Assembly: GCA_036496805.1 (NCBI GenBank) | Contig: DASXKN010000005.1 | Location: forward strand, 62,001-126,000 | DNA: 64,000 bases | Origin: SZAS-103 sp036496805 | Lineage (GTDB): Bacteria; Pseudomonadota; Gammaproteobacteria; Xanthomonadales; Xanthomonadaceae | Direction of reading: 5' to 3' | Shown: in pieces, positions 8,239 to 17,373 of the stretch | Layout: each line of letters begins with the position of its first letter | Position numbering within the stretch: position 1 is the stretch's first letter | Notes under the pieces: generated by a model | The model's input: the letters and a program-made list of their open reading frames with translations, nothing else | Database searches by the model: none | Told to the model about the DNA's origin: nothing | Program-made: the position numbers and the translations under genes

Positions 8239-9555
8239 TCAACCGCCTTCGTCTTCCATCGCCGGCTGCGGGATCCGCGCGATCAGCAGCTTGTCCACGC
8301 GCGCGCCGTCGAGGTCGACGACTTCGATGCGCATGTTCCTCCAGGCGAAATGTTCGCCGGCGTGCGGGATGCGGCCGAAGTGGTCGATGACCATGCCGGC
8401 GAGGGTGTGGTAGTCCTGCTCCTCGTCCTCGGCGGTCGCGTTGATCGCCAGCAGCTCGCGCAGGTCGTCCATCGCCAGGCCGCCGTCGACCAGCCACGAG
8501 CCGTCCTCGCGCTCGACGACCTCCATCTCGTCCGGGTCGGTCGATTCCGCCGACTGCAGGCGGCCGATCACCGCACCCATCAGGTCCTCGATCGTGACCA
8601 GGCCCTGGATCTCGCCGTACTCGTCGACCACCAGCGCCAGCGTCTGCTGCTCGTCGCGGAAGATCTCAAGCAGCGCCAGCGAGCGGGTGGATTCGGCGAC
8701 GAACACCGCCGGCTGCATTTCGGCGAACAGGTCGACGTCGTTCTCGCCCAACCGCATCGCCAGCGTCTTCATCTCCAGCACGCCGACCACGTCGCTGTCG
8801 CCGCCGCGGTAGACCGGGTATTGCGAGAACGAAGTCTCCTTCATCGCCGCGATGTTCTCCTCGACGCTCGCGGCCGCGTCCAGCCAGGCGATCTGGGTGC
8901 GCGGCGTCATCAGGCTTCCGGCGGTGCGGTCGCCCAGGCGCAGGACGCGATGCATCATGTTGCGTTCGTCCTCGTCGATCGCGCCCTGCTCGTGGCCCTC
9001 GGAGACGAGCAGGCGGATTTCCTCGGTGCTCACGCGGTCGCCCTTGGCCTTGCGCAGCCCGAGCAGGCGCAGCACGGTGCGAGTGCAGAAGGAGAGCATC
9101 AGCACGCCCGGCTTGGCCGCGGTCGCCAGCCAGTGGATCGGGTAGGCGACGTAGGTGGCGAGTCGCTCCGGGAACAACGTGGCGATGCGCTTGGGCACCA
9201 GCTCGCCGATCACGCCGTACAGGAACACCATCACCAGGAAGCCGCAGACGAAACCGATGCCGTGCGCGTACGGCGCCAGCGCCGGAATCGCGCGGCCGAT
9301 CGGTCCCTCGATCTCGCCGCCGATCGACTCGCCGCCGAAGTAGCCGGTCAGCAGGCTCAGCAGGGTGATCCACAACTGCACGGCGGAGAGGAAGCCTTCC
9401 GGATGCTCGGCCAGTTGCAGCGCCTTCGCGGCGCGCCGGCTGTGCTGCGCCATCTGCTTGAGGCGGCTGCGGCGCGAGGTCATCACCGCCATTTCCGACA
9501 TGGCGAAGAAGCCGTTGAACAGGACCAGCATGAAGACGACGAGGATGCGGGTCAT
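8239..9555 (-). CDS. CNNM/CBS-domain membrane protein (hemolysin-C/CorC family)
   Basis: A 438-residue protein of the CNNM-transmembrane plus CBS-pair plus CorC/HlyC architecture, linked in other organisms to Mg2+ or Co2+ homeostasis. The N-terminal CNNM domain (about 1-190) opens with MTRILVVFMLVLFNGFFAMSE and includes GELVPKRIA. The CBS pair follows (about 205-330), with LMTPRTQIAWLD and LVVDEYGEIQGLVTIEDLM. The C-terminal transporter-associated domain covers about 345-430. The start codon at 9555 overlaps the nhaD stop (ATGA), so translation is probably coupled. Both partners handle cations; the CNNM substrate is an inference. Old annotations call this family hemolysins, which is misleading. 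Confidence 0.92.
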   Translation of the reverse strand: MTRILVVFMLVLFNGFFAMSEMAVMTSRRSRLKQMAQHSRRAAKALQLAEHPEGFLSAVQLWITLLSLLTGYFGGESIGGEIEGPIGRAIPALAPYAHGIGFVCGFLVMVFLYGVIGELVPKRIATLFPERLATYVAYPIHWLATAAKPGVLMLSFCTRTVLRLLGLRKAKGDRVSTEEIRLLVSEGHEQGAIDEDERNMMHRVLRLGDRTAGSLMTPRTQIAWLDAAASVEENIAAMKETSFSQYPVYRGGDSDVVGVLEMKTLAMRLGENDVDLFAEMQPAVFVAESTRSLALLEIFRDEQQTLALVVDEYGEIQGLVTIEDLMGAVIGRLQSAESTDPDEMEVVEREDGSWLVDGGLAMDDLRELLAINATAEDEEQDYHTLAGMVIDHFGRIPHAGEHFAWRNMRIEVVDLDGARVDKLLIARIPQPAMEDEGG

Positions 9556-11000
9556 GGCCTGGCGCCGGAAGGGAGGTTCAAGGCGAGGTGGACGAGCACG
9601 CTGGCGACGAAACCCAGCGCGATCGCCCAGCTCCAGCGCAGGTGGCTGGCGAAACCGTACTGCCCGCGCGCGGCGCCCATCAGGGCGATGCCGGCGGCCG
9701 AACCGATCGACAGCAGGCTGCCGCCCACGCCACAGGCGAGGGTCACTAGCAGCCATTGGGTATGGTCCATCGTTGGGTTCATCTGGAGGACGGCTGACAT
9801 GATGGGGATATTGTCGACGATCGCGGAGACCATGCCGAGGATCGTGTTCGCTGCGGTCGGTCCGAGGTGGTGGTAGGTCTGCCGGGAAGCGAAGTCGAGC
9901 CAGCCGACCGTGGCCAGACCGGCGACCGACAGCAGCACGCCGTAGAAGAACAACAGGGTGTCCCACTCGGCGCGGGCGATGATGTGGAAGATGTCGTAGC
10001 GCGCCTGCGCCGGATAGACGTCCGGCTCGGCGTAGGCCGGTTCGCGCACACGGATCAGGAAAGCCAGCCCCTGCAGCAGCGCCAGGCCGGCGAGCATGCC
10101 GAACACCGGCGGCAGCTTCAGCGCCTGCACGGAGATCACGGTGATGCCGATGGTGAAGGCGAACAGCGTGCAGATCGCGGTGCCGCCGAATTTCACGGTG
10201 GCCTTGGTGTCCCCGGCCGCCGGCTGGCCGCGCGGGAGCGCCAGGCTCATCAGCAGCGCCGGCACCAGCCAGTTGACCAGCGCCGGCACGAACAGCCGCA
10301 GGAATTCGAAGAAATCGACGTGGTGCGACTGCCAGACCATCAGCGTGGTGATGTCGCCGAACGCGGACCACGCGCCGCCGGCGTTCGCGGCCACCACCAG
10401 GTTCACGCAGCACATCGCCACGAAGCGCGGATTGCCGGCGCCCGCCGCCAGCACGACCGCCGAAACCACCAGGGCCGTGGTGAGGTTGTTGAGCACGCTC
10501 GACAGCGCGAAGGCCAGCAGGCCGGTCGCCCAGAACAGCCGGCGATAGCTCCAGCCGCGTCGCGCCAGGGCCGCGCGCAGGGCGTCGAACACGCCGCGTT
10601 CCACCATCGCGTCCACGTAGGTCATCGAAACGACCAGGAAGAAGAACAGCTCGGCGTAATCGAGGAAGGCATGCTCGAAGGCGCTGGCGACCAGGGCCGA
10701 TTTCGCCGGATCGCCACGTACCACCCACGCGATCATGGCCCAGGTCAGGGTCGCCGCCAGCATCACCGGCTTGGACTTGCGCAGGCCGGTGCGTTCCTCC
10801 AGCGCGGCCAGCACGCAGGACACGACGAACAGCACGAGCACCGCCCAGCCAAGTGGCTTGGCGGTTGCGGCAAGGTGGGTCGCGGCCGCCTGCTGGGCGG
10901 ACGCGGCTGCCGACATCAAGCCCCCGATGATGGCGACCGCCCATGCCGCGCGGCGAGGGGTTGCCGCAGGCTGGAAGGGCGAGGGAACTCGGGCGGGCAT
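9552..11000 (-). CDS. nhaD: NhaD-type Na+/H+ antiporter
   Basis: A 482-residue polytopic membrane protein with about 12 hydrophobic helices, belonging to the NhaD family of the ion transporter superfamily. It exchanges cytoplasmic Na+ (or Li+) for protons. Family-like stretches include LSSVLNNLTTALVVSAVVL, NAGGAWSAFGDITTLMVW and IVDNIPIMSAVLQMNP. A cleavable-looking leader with ASAQ is present near residue 36. The stop overlaps the CNNM start by four bases, giving a two-gene operon. The start at 11000 (MPARVPSP) is one option; a later in-frame start is possible before the first helix. Divergent from the phosphate genes. Confidence 0.92.
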   Translation of the reverse strand: MPARVPSPFQPAATPRRAAWAVAIIGGLMSAAASAQQAAATHLAATAKPLGWAVLVLFVVSCVLAALEERTGLRKSKPVMLAATLTWAMIAWVVRGDPAKSALVASAFEHAFLDYAELFFFLVVSMTYVDAMVERGVFDALRAALARRGWSYRRLFWATGLLAFALSSVLNNLTTALVVSAVVLAAGAGNPRFVAMCCVNLVVAANAGGAWSAFGDITTLMVWQSHHVDFFEFLRLFVPALVNWLVPALLMSLALPRGQPAAGDTKATVKFGGTAICTLFAFTIGITVISVQALKLPPVFGMLAGLALLQGLAFLIRVREPAYAEPDVYPAQARYDIFHIIARAEWDTLLFFYGVLLSVAGLATVGWLDFASRQTYHHLGPTAANTILGMVSAIVDNIPIMSAVLQMNPTMDHTQWLLVTLACGVGGSLLSIGSAAGIALMGAARGQYGFASHLRWSWAIALGFVASVLVHLALNLPSGARP

Positions 11001-11140
11001 GGGGCTCGGAGCGGACGGTGCGAGCGCTCAGGATACGCGAGCGCCGTCGTCGGGTAGGGGCGACGCCGCCGGCGACCGCGGCGGGGGCATCGCGCAGGAC
11101 CGCCCCGGGAGCGACAAATCAGGGGAATCGCGCCGGGACG

Positions 11141-11162
11141 CTGTAACATTAGCGTCATTTTT
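11141..11162 (+). promoter_or_regulatory. Possible Pho box upstream of DUF47-pit
   Basis: Two 11-bp half-sites, CTGTAACATTA and GCGTCATTTTT, resemble the direct-repeat PhoB box (CTGTCATAAAT twice). They lie about 40 bp before a phosphate-transport gene pair. The match is partial. Confidence 0.35.
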
Positions 11163-11200
11163 CCGGCCGCCACCGGACCCCAATCCCCCTGGAGTCGCGC

Positions 11201-11827
11201 ATGTTCTCCCTGCAAACCATCTTCGGCAGCGGCAAGCAGTTCTACACGCTGCTCGAAGCGGCGGCTTCGGCCGCGCTCGACAGCGCCAAGGCCCTGCAGG
11301 TCATGGCGAAGAACGCGAGCACGACGCCGTCGCTGGAGGAGTTCAAGCTGGTGCGCCAGCGCGAGCGCGAGATCATCAAGCAGATCAACGCCGCGCTGGT
11401 GAACAGCTTCGTGACGCCGATCGAGCGCGAGGACATCGAGGCGCTGGCCGGCGCGCTGTACCGCATTCCCAAGGCGATCGAGAAATTCGCCGACCGCTAC
11501 GCGCTGGCCGTCGGCAACCTGCGCGGGATCGATTTCGCGCCGCGCGCGGCGATGCTCGAGCAGGCCGCGGCGATCGTGCTGGAAATGGTCAAGCAACTGC
11601 GCGGGCTCAAGCTCGAACCGCTCAAGGACCTCAACGACCGCCTCGGCGCGATCGAGAACGAGGCCGACCGGCTGATGCTCGAGCTCTACCGCGACCTCTA
11701 CGCCGGCAACTACGACGGCATGGTCGTGCTGCTGATCAAGGACTTCTTCGAGCTGCTGGAGAAGGCCATCGACCGCTGCCGCGAGGCCGGTACGGTGGTC
11801 TACCGCATCGTGCTCAAGAACTCCTGA
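11201..11827 (+). CDS. DUF47 family (PhoU-like) phosphate transport regulator
   Basis: A 208-residue all-helical cytoplasmic protein of the DUF47/PhoU-related family, which accompanies Pit phosphate transporters and is thought to modulate them. Opening residues MFSLQTIFGSGKQFYTLLEA and the internal TPIEREDIEALAGALYRIPK are typical; acid-rich helices follow. pit starts 10 bp after the stop, so the two are co-transcribed. The ATG at 11201 follows CCCCTGGAGTCGCGC, with GGAG as the ribosome site. A Pho-box-like sequence upstream suggests phosphate control. The biochemical role is inferred from family context only. Confidence 0.9.
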   Translation: MFSLQTIFGSGKQFYTLLEAAASAALDSAKALQVMAKNASTTPSLEEFKLVRQREREIIKQINAALVNSFVTPIEREDIEALAGALYRIPKAIEKFADRYALAVGNLRGIDFAPRAAMLEQAAAIVLEMVKQLRGLKLEPLKDLNDRLGAIENEADRLMLELYRDLYAGNYDGMVVLLIKDFFELLEKAIDRCREAGTVVYRIVLKNS

Positions 11828-11837
11828 GGCCGCGGCC

Positions 11838-12965
11838 GTGCTGGATTTCGTGCTCGCGGTCGTGGCGATGTCGCTGGTGTTCCAGTACATCAATGGCTTC
11901 CACGACACCGCCAACTCGATCGCCACGGTGGTCGCCACCAAGGTGCTCACGCCGCTGCAGGCGGTGATGCTGGCGGCCGCGACCAACCTGTTCGGCGCGT
12001 TGTGGGGCACGGCCGTAGCCAAGACGATCTCGAGCGGCCTGCTCGACACCCACGTCGTGACGGTCACCGCGCCGCTGCTGCTGTGCGCGCTGACCGGCGC
12101 GACCGTGTGGAACCTGATCACCTGGGCGATGGGCCTGCCGTCCTCGTCCAGCCACGGCCTGATCGGCGGCCTGTGCGGCGCCGCGGTGGCGGCCGCGCAC
12201 GGCAACTGGTCGGCGATCCTGTGGTCGCAGCCGGCGCATCCCTGGTTCAAGGGCACCGGCGTGTACTGGAAGGTGATCCTGCCGATGGTGACCTCGCCGA
12301 TCCTCGGCTTCCTCGGCGCTTTCCTGCTGCTCGGCGTGCTCTACGCGATCATCGTGGCGATCTCGCGCATGGGCGGGCCGTTCGCGCGGCTGGCGCGGCC
12401 GCGCTGGGTGAATGCCTTCTTCCACAAGGCGCAGCTCGCGAGCGCCGGCTTCATGGGCTTCGCGCATGGTTCCAACGACGCCCAGAAGACCATGGGCATC
12501 ATCGCGCTGGCGCTGGTGTCGGCATCCAAGGCGCACCAGCTCGACGCGCTGCCGGACTGGCTGGGCTTCCTGCGTCCGTCAGCGGCCGCGCTGGCGCACG
12601 GCGACATCGACCTGTGGATCAAGCTGAGCGGCGCCGCCGTGATGGCCGCGGGCACCGCCGCCGGCGGCTGGCGCATCATCAAGACGATGGGCCACAAGAT
12701 GGTCAAGCTGCATCCGATCGACGGCTTCGCCGCCGAGACCTCGGCGGCCACCGTCATCACGATCGCGTCCTCGCTCGGCCTGCCGGTGTCGACCACCCAC
12801 AACATCTCCGGCGCGATCATGGGCGTGGGCACCGCCAAGAACCCGCGCGCCGTGAAGTGGGGCGTGGTCGAACGCATCATCTGGGCGTGGATCCTCACCC
12901 TCCCGGCCGCCGGCGGCGTGGCATGGATGCTGGTGCGCCTGTTCGAGAGGATCGGCTGGTTCTGA
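11838..12965 (+). CDS. pit: Low-affinity inorganic phosphate transporter (PiT family)
   Basis: A 375-residue membrane protein that imports metal-phosphate with protons. Both PiT signatures are present: GFHDTANSIATVVATKVL near the N-terminus (about residues 19-36) and the second repeat GFAHGSNDAQKTMGIIALAL (about 207-226). LPVSTTHNISGAIMG occurs later, at about 314-328. About ten hydrophobic helices flank a short central loop. The start is GTG at 11838, 10 bp after the DUF47 stop. The pair is the standard DUF47-pit operon. Length fits short PiT proteins that lack the large central loop of E. coli PitA. Confidence 0.95.
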   Translation: MLDFVLAVVAMSLVFQYINGFHDTANSIATVVATKVLTPLQAVMLAAATNLFGALWGTAVAKTISSGLLDTHVVTVTAPLLLCALTGATVWNLITWAMGLPSSSSHGLIGGLCGAAVAAAHGNWSAILWSQPAHPWFKGTGVYWKVILPMVTSPILGFLGAFLLLGVLYAIIVAISRMGGPFARLARPRWVNAFFHKAQLASAGFMGFAHGSNDAQKTMGIIALALVSASKAHQLDALPDWLGFLRPSAAALAHGDIDLWIKLSGAAVMAAGTAAGGWRIIKTMGHKMVKLHPIDGFAAETSAATVITIASSLGLPVSTTHNISGAIMGVGTAKNPRAVKWGVVERIIWAWILTLPAAGGVAWMLVRLFERIGWF

Positions 12966-13122
12966 GGTCGCGCCCGGAGCTCGAGGTCTGTCGCAGCGGT
13001 ACACCGGATACCCGCTGCCCGGCGCCCGGCGCCCGGAAGTGCCAATCCCTGCCGAACGGCGGATGTGGCAAGGCCTGAAAAATCGTAATCTCCCGCTTCC
13101 GCTTTTCGCCCCCGTTCCCGCC

Positions 13123-15213
13123 ATGAGAAACCCGATGATGCCGACCGCGATCCGCCCGAACCGGCTTGCCGCATTGCTGCTGGCCGCCCTGTGCTCCTCC
13201 GCGACCGCGCTGGCCGCCGACCAGCCTGACGCCAAGGCCACCGCGCCGGCGACGCACGAGGATTTCCTCAGCGCCGACATGGATCCCTCGGTCGATCCCC
13301 GCAAGGACTTCTTCGCCTACGCGAACGGGCACTGGCTGGCGACCCATCCGATCCCCGCGTCGGAATCCTCCTGGGGCATCGGCGACCTGGTCGAGGAGCA
13401 GATCTACGCCAGCCTGCGCAAGATCAACGAGAACGCGAACATCGGGTCCAAGCCGGCCGGCACCTACAAGCAGAAGGTCGGCGATTTCTGGATGACCGCG
13501 ATGGACACCGCCAAGGCCGAGGAACTGGGCGTGCATCCGCTCGACAAGGAACTCGGCCGCATCGACGCGGTGGAGACGCCGAAGGACGTGTTCATCGAAG
13601 CCTTCGAACTGCTGCCGTTGAGCGTGGACGTGTTCTTCGTCGGCGACGTCAGCCAGGACGAGAAGAACAGCGACGCGATGGCGGTGCATTTCTCGCAGGG
13701 CGGCCTGGGCCTGCCCGAGCGCGACTTCTACTTCAATCCCGAAGCAGGCGTGGCGAGGATCCGCGAGGAATACGTCGCCCACATCGCGCGCACGCTCGAG
13801 CTGCTGGGCCGGAAACCCGAACATGCCGCGGACGACGCAAAAAAGGTGATGGAGTTCGAGACCGGACTGGCGAAGGCCTCGCGCAAGCTCGAGGACCTGC
13901 GCGATCCGGACAAGAACTACCACCCGATGACGCCGGATGATTTCACCGCGAAGTATTCGCCCGACATCCCCTGGACCGACCGCATGTTTTCCTGGAACGT
14001 GCATCCGGACATGGTCGTCGTCGGCCAGCCCGAGTTCTTCCAGCAGATGGACAAGCTGGTGCAGACGACCCCGATGCCGGTGCTGCGCGACTACATGCGC
14101 GTGCACCTGGTCGACACCTACGCTTTTTCGCTGAGCAAGGCCTTCGACGACGAGTACTTCCATTTCTACGGCCAGGTGCTGCACGGGCAGAAGGAGCCGC
14201 GCGAGCGCTGGAAGCGGGTGCTCGACACCGAAGGCCGTTCGATGGGCATGGTGCTCGGCCAGGTGTTCGTCACCAACTACTTCTCGCCCAAGGCCAAGCA
14301 GCGTTATGTCGCGCTGGTCGAGGCGATCCGCACGGCCTACCACGACCGCATCGAGAAGCTCGACTGGATGAGCCCTGAGACCAAGGCCAAGGCCGAGGCC
14401 AAGCTCGCCGCGGTGATGCCCAAGGTCGGCTATCCGGACAAGTGGCGCGACATGTCGACGCTGAACATCGGCAGCGATTCGTACTGCCAGAACCTGCTGA
14501 ACGCCGCACTGTGGAATTTCAACTACCGCATGGACAAGTTCGGCCAGCCGGTGGACCGCAGCGAATGGGACATGACGCCGCAGACCTACAACGCCTACTA
14601 CAACCCCTCGAACAACGAGATCGTCCTGCCCGCCGCGATCTTCACCGTGCCCGGCGTGGCCGACGCGGACGTGGACGACGCGGTGGCCTACGGCTATGTC
14701 GCCGCCGGCACGATCGGCCACGAGATCACCCACGGCTTCGACGACGAGGGCCGCAAGTTCGACGCCCACGGCAACCTCGCCGACTGGTGGACGGCCGATG
14801 ACGCGAAGAAATTCGAGCAGCACGCGCAGGTGATGATCGACGAGTTCAATGCCTTCGAACCGATCCCCAGCCTGCACATCAACGGCAAGGCCAGCCTCGG
14901 CGAGAACATCGCCGACTACGGCGGCCTGCTGCTCGGACTGGATGCGTTCAAGAAGACCGAGCAGTACAGGAAGGGCGAGAAGATCGGTGGCCTCACCCCG
15001 ATCCAGCGCTACTTCCTCGGGTACGCGATGGGCTGGATGTCCCAGGAGCGCCAGGAAGTGCTGCGCGAGCACCTGCTCTCCGACGTGCACGCCCCCGCGA
15101 AATGGCGCGTGATCGGCCCGCTGACCAATATCCCCGAGTTCGACGAGGCCTTCGGCATCAAGCCCGGCGATCCGATGTGGCGGCCGGAAGAGCAGCGCGT
15201 CCACATCTGGTAA
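13123..15213 (+). CDS. Secreted M13 family zinc metallopeptidase
   Basis: A 696-residue neprilysin/PepO-like oligopeptidase. The start at 13123 gives a signal peptide (MRNPMMPTAIRP then a hydrophobic core ending ATALAAD), so it acts in the periplasm or outside. Zinc motif HEITH is at 533-537 followed by GFDD. The third ligand lies in GENIAD (E594), and the S1' substrate motif NAYYNPSNNEIVLPA precedes HEITH. All are intact, so it should be active. The C-terminus is VHIW rather than the classical CxxW. It is the first of three M13 proteins in this window; the one at 28.7-30.7 kb is broken, the one at 32.5-34.6 kb intact. A hairpin follows the stop. Confidence 0.94.
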   Translation: MRNPMMPTAIRPNRLAALLLAALCSSATALAADQPDAKATAPATHEDFLSADMDPSVDPRKDFFAYANGHWLATHPIPASESSWGIGDLVEEQIYASLRKINENANIGSKPAGTYKQKVGDFWMTAMDTAKAEELGVHPLDKELGRIDAVETPKDVFIEAFELLPLSVDVFFVGDVSQDEKNSDAMAVHFSQGGLGLPERDFYFNPEAGVARIREEYVAHIARTLELLGRKPEHAADDAKKVMEFETGLAKASRKLEDLRDPDKNYHPMTPDDFTAKYSPDIPWTDRMFSWNVHPDMVVVGQPEFFQQMDKLVQTTPMPVLRDYMRVHLVDTYAFSLSKAFDDEYFHFYGQVLHGQKEPRERWKRVLDTEGRSMGMVLGQVFVTNYFSPKAKQRYVALVEAIRTAYHDRIEKLDWMSPETKAKAEAKLAAVMPKVGYPDKWRDMSTLNIGSDSYCQNLLNAALWNFNYRMDKFGQPVDRSEWDMTPQTYNAYYNPSNNEIVLPAAIFTVPGVADADVDDAVAYGYVAAGTIGHEITHGFDDEGRKFDAHGNLADWWTADDAKKFEQHAQVMIDEFNAFEPIPSLHINGKASLGENIADYGGLLLGLDAFKKTEQYRKGEKIGGLTPIQRYFLGYAMGWMSQERQEVLREHLLSDVHAPAKWRVIGPLTNIPEFDEAFGIKPGDPMWRPEEQRVHIW

Positions 15214-15222
15214 GGGAAGGAA

Positions 15223-15246
15223 TGGTTCGCCCGGCGAACCGTTCCG
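15223..15246 (+). terminator. Hairpin after the first M13 gene
   Basis: GGTTCGC-CCG-GCGAACC begins ten bases after the stop codon, followed by GTTCCGTT. A compact stem with a modest U content afterwards makes it a probable terminator. Confidence 0.45.
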
Positions 15247-15353
15247 TTGCACAGACCCACGAAGGCGCGGGGCCGTCGTCGGCGCTTGCAACCGGTTGGC
15301 GCTTGGAACACGCTGCCATCTCGCGGGGAAACCGCCCGCCAGGCACGTGAGCC

Positions 15354-17318
15354 ATGAAAATCCTGCGCGGCGCCACGCTCGCGGTGTTGCTGTCGTCGAC
15401 GGCGTGGATCGCCGGTTGCGCTCCTGCGGATGGCGTTCCGGGTCCCGCCAGCCATGCGGCGACCCAGGGCGCCGCCAGGCCGGCCGCTGCGTCCAGGACT
15501 GCGTCGAGCACCGCAGTCGCTGCGAAGGAACGGATGAGCGCGGAGGAAGCGAAAGCCGAGGCCGCGCTGGCGATCATCCCTGCTTACGAACCGCAGAAAC
15601 TCGGTTCGATCCGGATCGGCGGCGATGTTCCCGATCCGACCCGGCCGCCGATCGACGAAGCCAGCGAATTCGCGATCGACGATCGCGGCCGTTTCGGCTT
15701 CATGCCCGGCTGCGGCTGCGAACACGGCAAGAAGCTCCTGCTGGTCGACCGCAATGGCGCCCTGCTCAAGACGATCGACCTGGCCGGCATGAAGGAAGGC
15801 CTGTCGCGCAACGTGGCGTGGCTGCGTGGCGACCGCTGGGTGATGACGACCTCGGAGAACAAGGTCGGTGGCACGACCTCCGCGGCCTGGCTCGACGTCG
15901 CCAGCGGCAGCGTCACGCCGATCGAGGGCTTCGCTTCGGCGCCGGTCAAGGCGCTGGCCGCGGCGCGCGACGGCGGCTTTGTCGCCCTGACCACCACCAC
16001 CGGCATGTTCAACAGCGGCAGCGCCATCGCGGCCTTCGATGCCGATGGCAAGCCGCGATGGAAGGTGGGCGGTGTCTTCAACAGCATCGCGGTCGCCGCG
16101 ACCGGGGAAGTCGTGGCCTACCGCGAGAGCGACAAGCACCTGCTCGTCTACGGCCCGGATGGCCGCTCGCTGCACGACATCGACCTGCGCAAGTCGCTCG
16201 GGGACTTCGGCGGTTTCAGCATCGAGGTCCGCGCGGACCGCAGCGGCGGCATCGTGCTCGCCGCACTGCCGACCGAACACCCGGTCGCGCGCCTGCGGCT
16301 GGATGGCAGCGTGGTCGCGCAGATCGCGACGAAGTACGCGGACGCGCGCGGTTTCATGCCCCGCAACGACGTCGAGTTCGACTCCGAGGGACGGATGTGG
16401 GCCCACGATGGCCATGCCTTCGTGCGGCTGGATGCGACCGGCAAGGTCGATCGCATCGTCGGAGAGAAATTCGATCCGGATCGCCTGGGCAACATCGACA
16501 CGGTCGCCGTCGACACGGCGGGCCGCATCTATGCCGTGGATTCGTGGACGGACTCGGTCCATGTCTTCGACGACGCCGGCCAGCGCCTGCGCGTCGACCG
16601 GCCGGAGCGCAGCGACTACATGACCCAGGTGGCCAGTCCGTGGGTGACCGTCGCGACCAGTGGCGATGCCTATGTCACGCGCCATGAAAGCGATTACGGG
16701 AACGACAACGGAAAGCAGGCGGATTTCCTGCACTACTCTCCGCTCGGACAGCGGGTCGGGATTGAAACCGTCAAGACCGAAGCTGGCAGCGCTGCCAGAT
16801 GGCTGGTCCAGCCCGACGGCCAGCATCGCTGGGTGTTCGATTTCGACAGGATCCTGCTCGTCGATGCCCATGGCGCGGTGCTGCGGAAGATCGACAAGGC
16901 CGGCAACGGTTCGACCGGTGGCATCAATGCGGCGGCCGTCGCGGCAGACGGCTCGCTGGCTGTCGTTGGTGTCGTTTTTCGGCAAGGCTTCCTGCCTTGG
17001 GACACGTCGGCGACCACGTCCACGGTACTGCTCTCCCCACGCGGCGATGTGATCGCGGCGTGGCCGGCGCCGACCGACTTCGAGGGCATGCAGAACATCG
17101 CCTATGACGGCAGACGCGTGGTCTTCGTCGTGCCCGGCGGCAAGGACGGCAACGCGTCGATCGTGGTGACCAATACGAAGGGCAAACCGCAATTCCGTTT
17201 CCCGATCGCATCCGACGCGTGGCGGACGCGGGTCTTCCTGGTGCAGCGGGCCACCGGATCGGAACTGTGGATTTTCAACGGCGAGCGCACGATCGATCGT
17301 TATGCGCTGACGCATTGA
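15354..17318 (+). CDS. Beta-propeller-like lipoprotein of unknown function
   Basis: A 654-residue protein with a lipoprotein signal: a hydrophobic leader ending WIAGC (Cys at about residue 22), so it is probably membrane-anchored. An Ala/Ser-rich linker follows. The rest is made of repeated short beta units with phrases such as VDTAGRIYAVDSWTDSVHVFD and FDSEGRMWAHDGHAF, resembling NHL or six-bladed propeller repeats. A CGCEHGKKLLLVD patch near residue 120 carries two Cys and a His. No catalytic motif is recognised; it may bind a ligand or partner. It is convergent with the di-haem cytochrome gene, so linkage is positional only. Confidence 0.75.
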   Translation: MKILRGATLAVLLSSTAWIAGCAPADGVPGPASHAATQGAARPAAASRTASSTAVAAKERMSAEEAKAEAALAIIPAYEPQKLGSIRIGGDVPDPTRPPIDEASEFAIDDRGRFGFMPGCGCEHGKKLLLVDRNGALLKTIDLAGMKEGLSRNVAWLRGDRWVMTTSENKVGGTTSAAWLDVASGSVTPIEGFASAPVKALAAARDGGFVALTTTTGMFNSGSAIAAFDADGKPRWKVGGVFNSIAVAATGEVVAYRESDKHLLVYGPDGRSLHDIDLRKSLGDFGGFSIEVRADRSGGIVLAALPTEHPVARLRLDGSVVAQIATKYADARGFMPRNDVEFDSEGRMWAHDGHAFVRLDATGKVDRIVGEKFDPDRLGNIDTVAVDTAGRIYAVDSWTDSVHVFDDAGQRLRVDRPERSDYMTQVASPWVTVATSGDAYVTRHESDYGNDNGKQADFLHYSPLGQRVGIETVKTEAGSAARWLVQPDGQHRWVFDFDRILLVDAHGAVLRKIDKAGNGSTGGINAAAVAADGSLAVVGVVFRQGFLPWDTSATTSTVLLSPRGDVIAAWPAPTDFEGMQNIAYDGRRVVFVVPGGKDGNASIVVTNTKGKPQFRFPIASDAWRTRVFLVQRATGSELWIFNGERTIDRYALTH

Positions 17319-17373
17319 GCGGCCGCCGCGACGCGCGCAAGGCGGTCGCGGCGTCCGTGCTCGCACCGAAACT

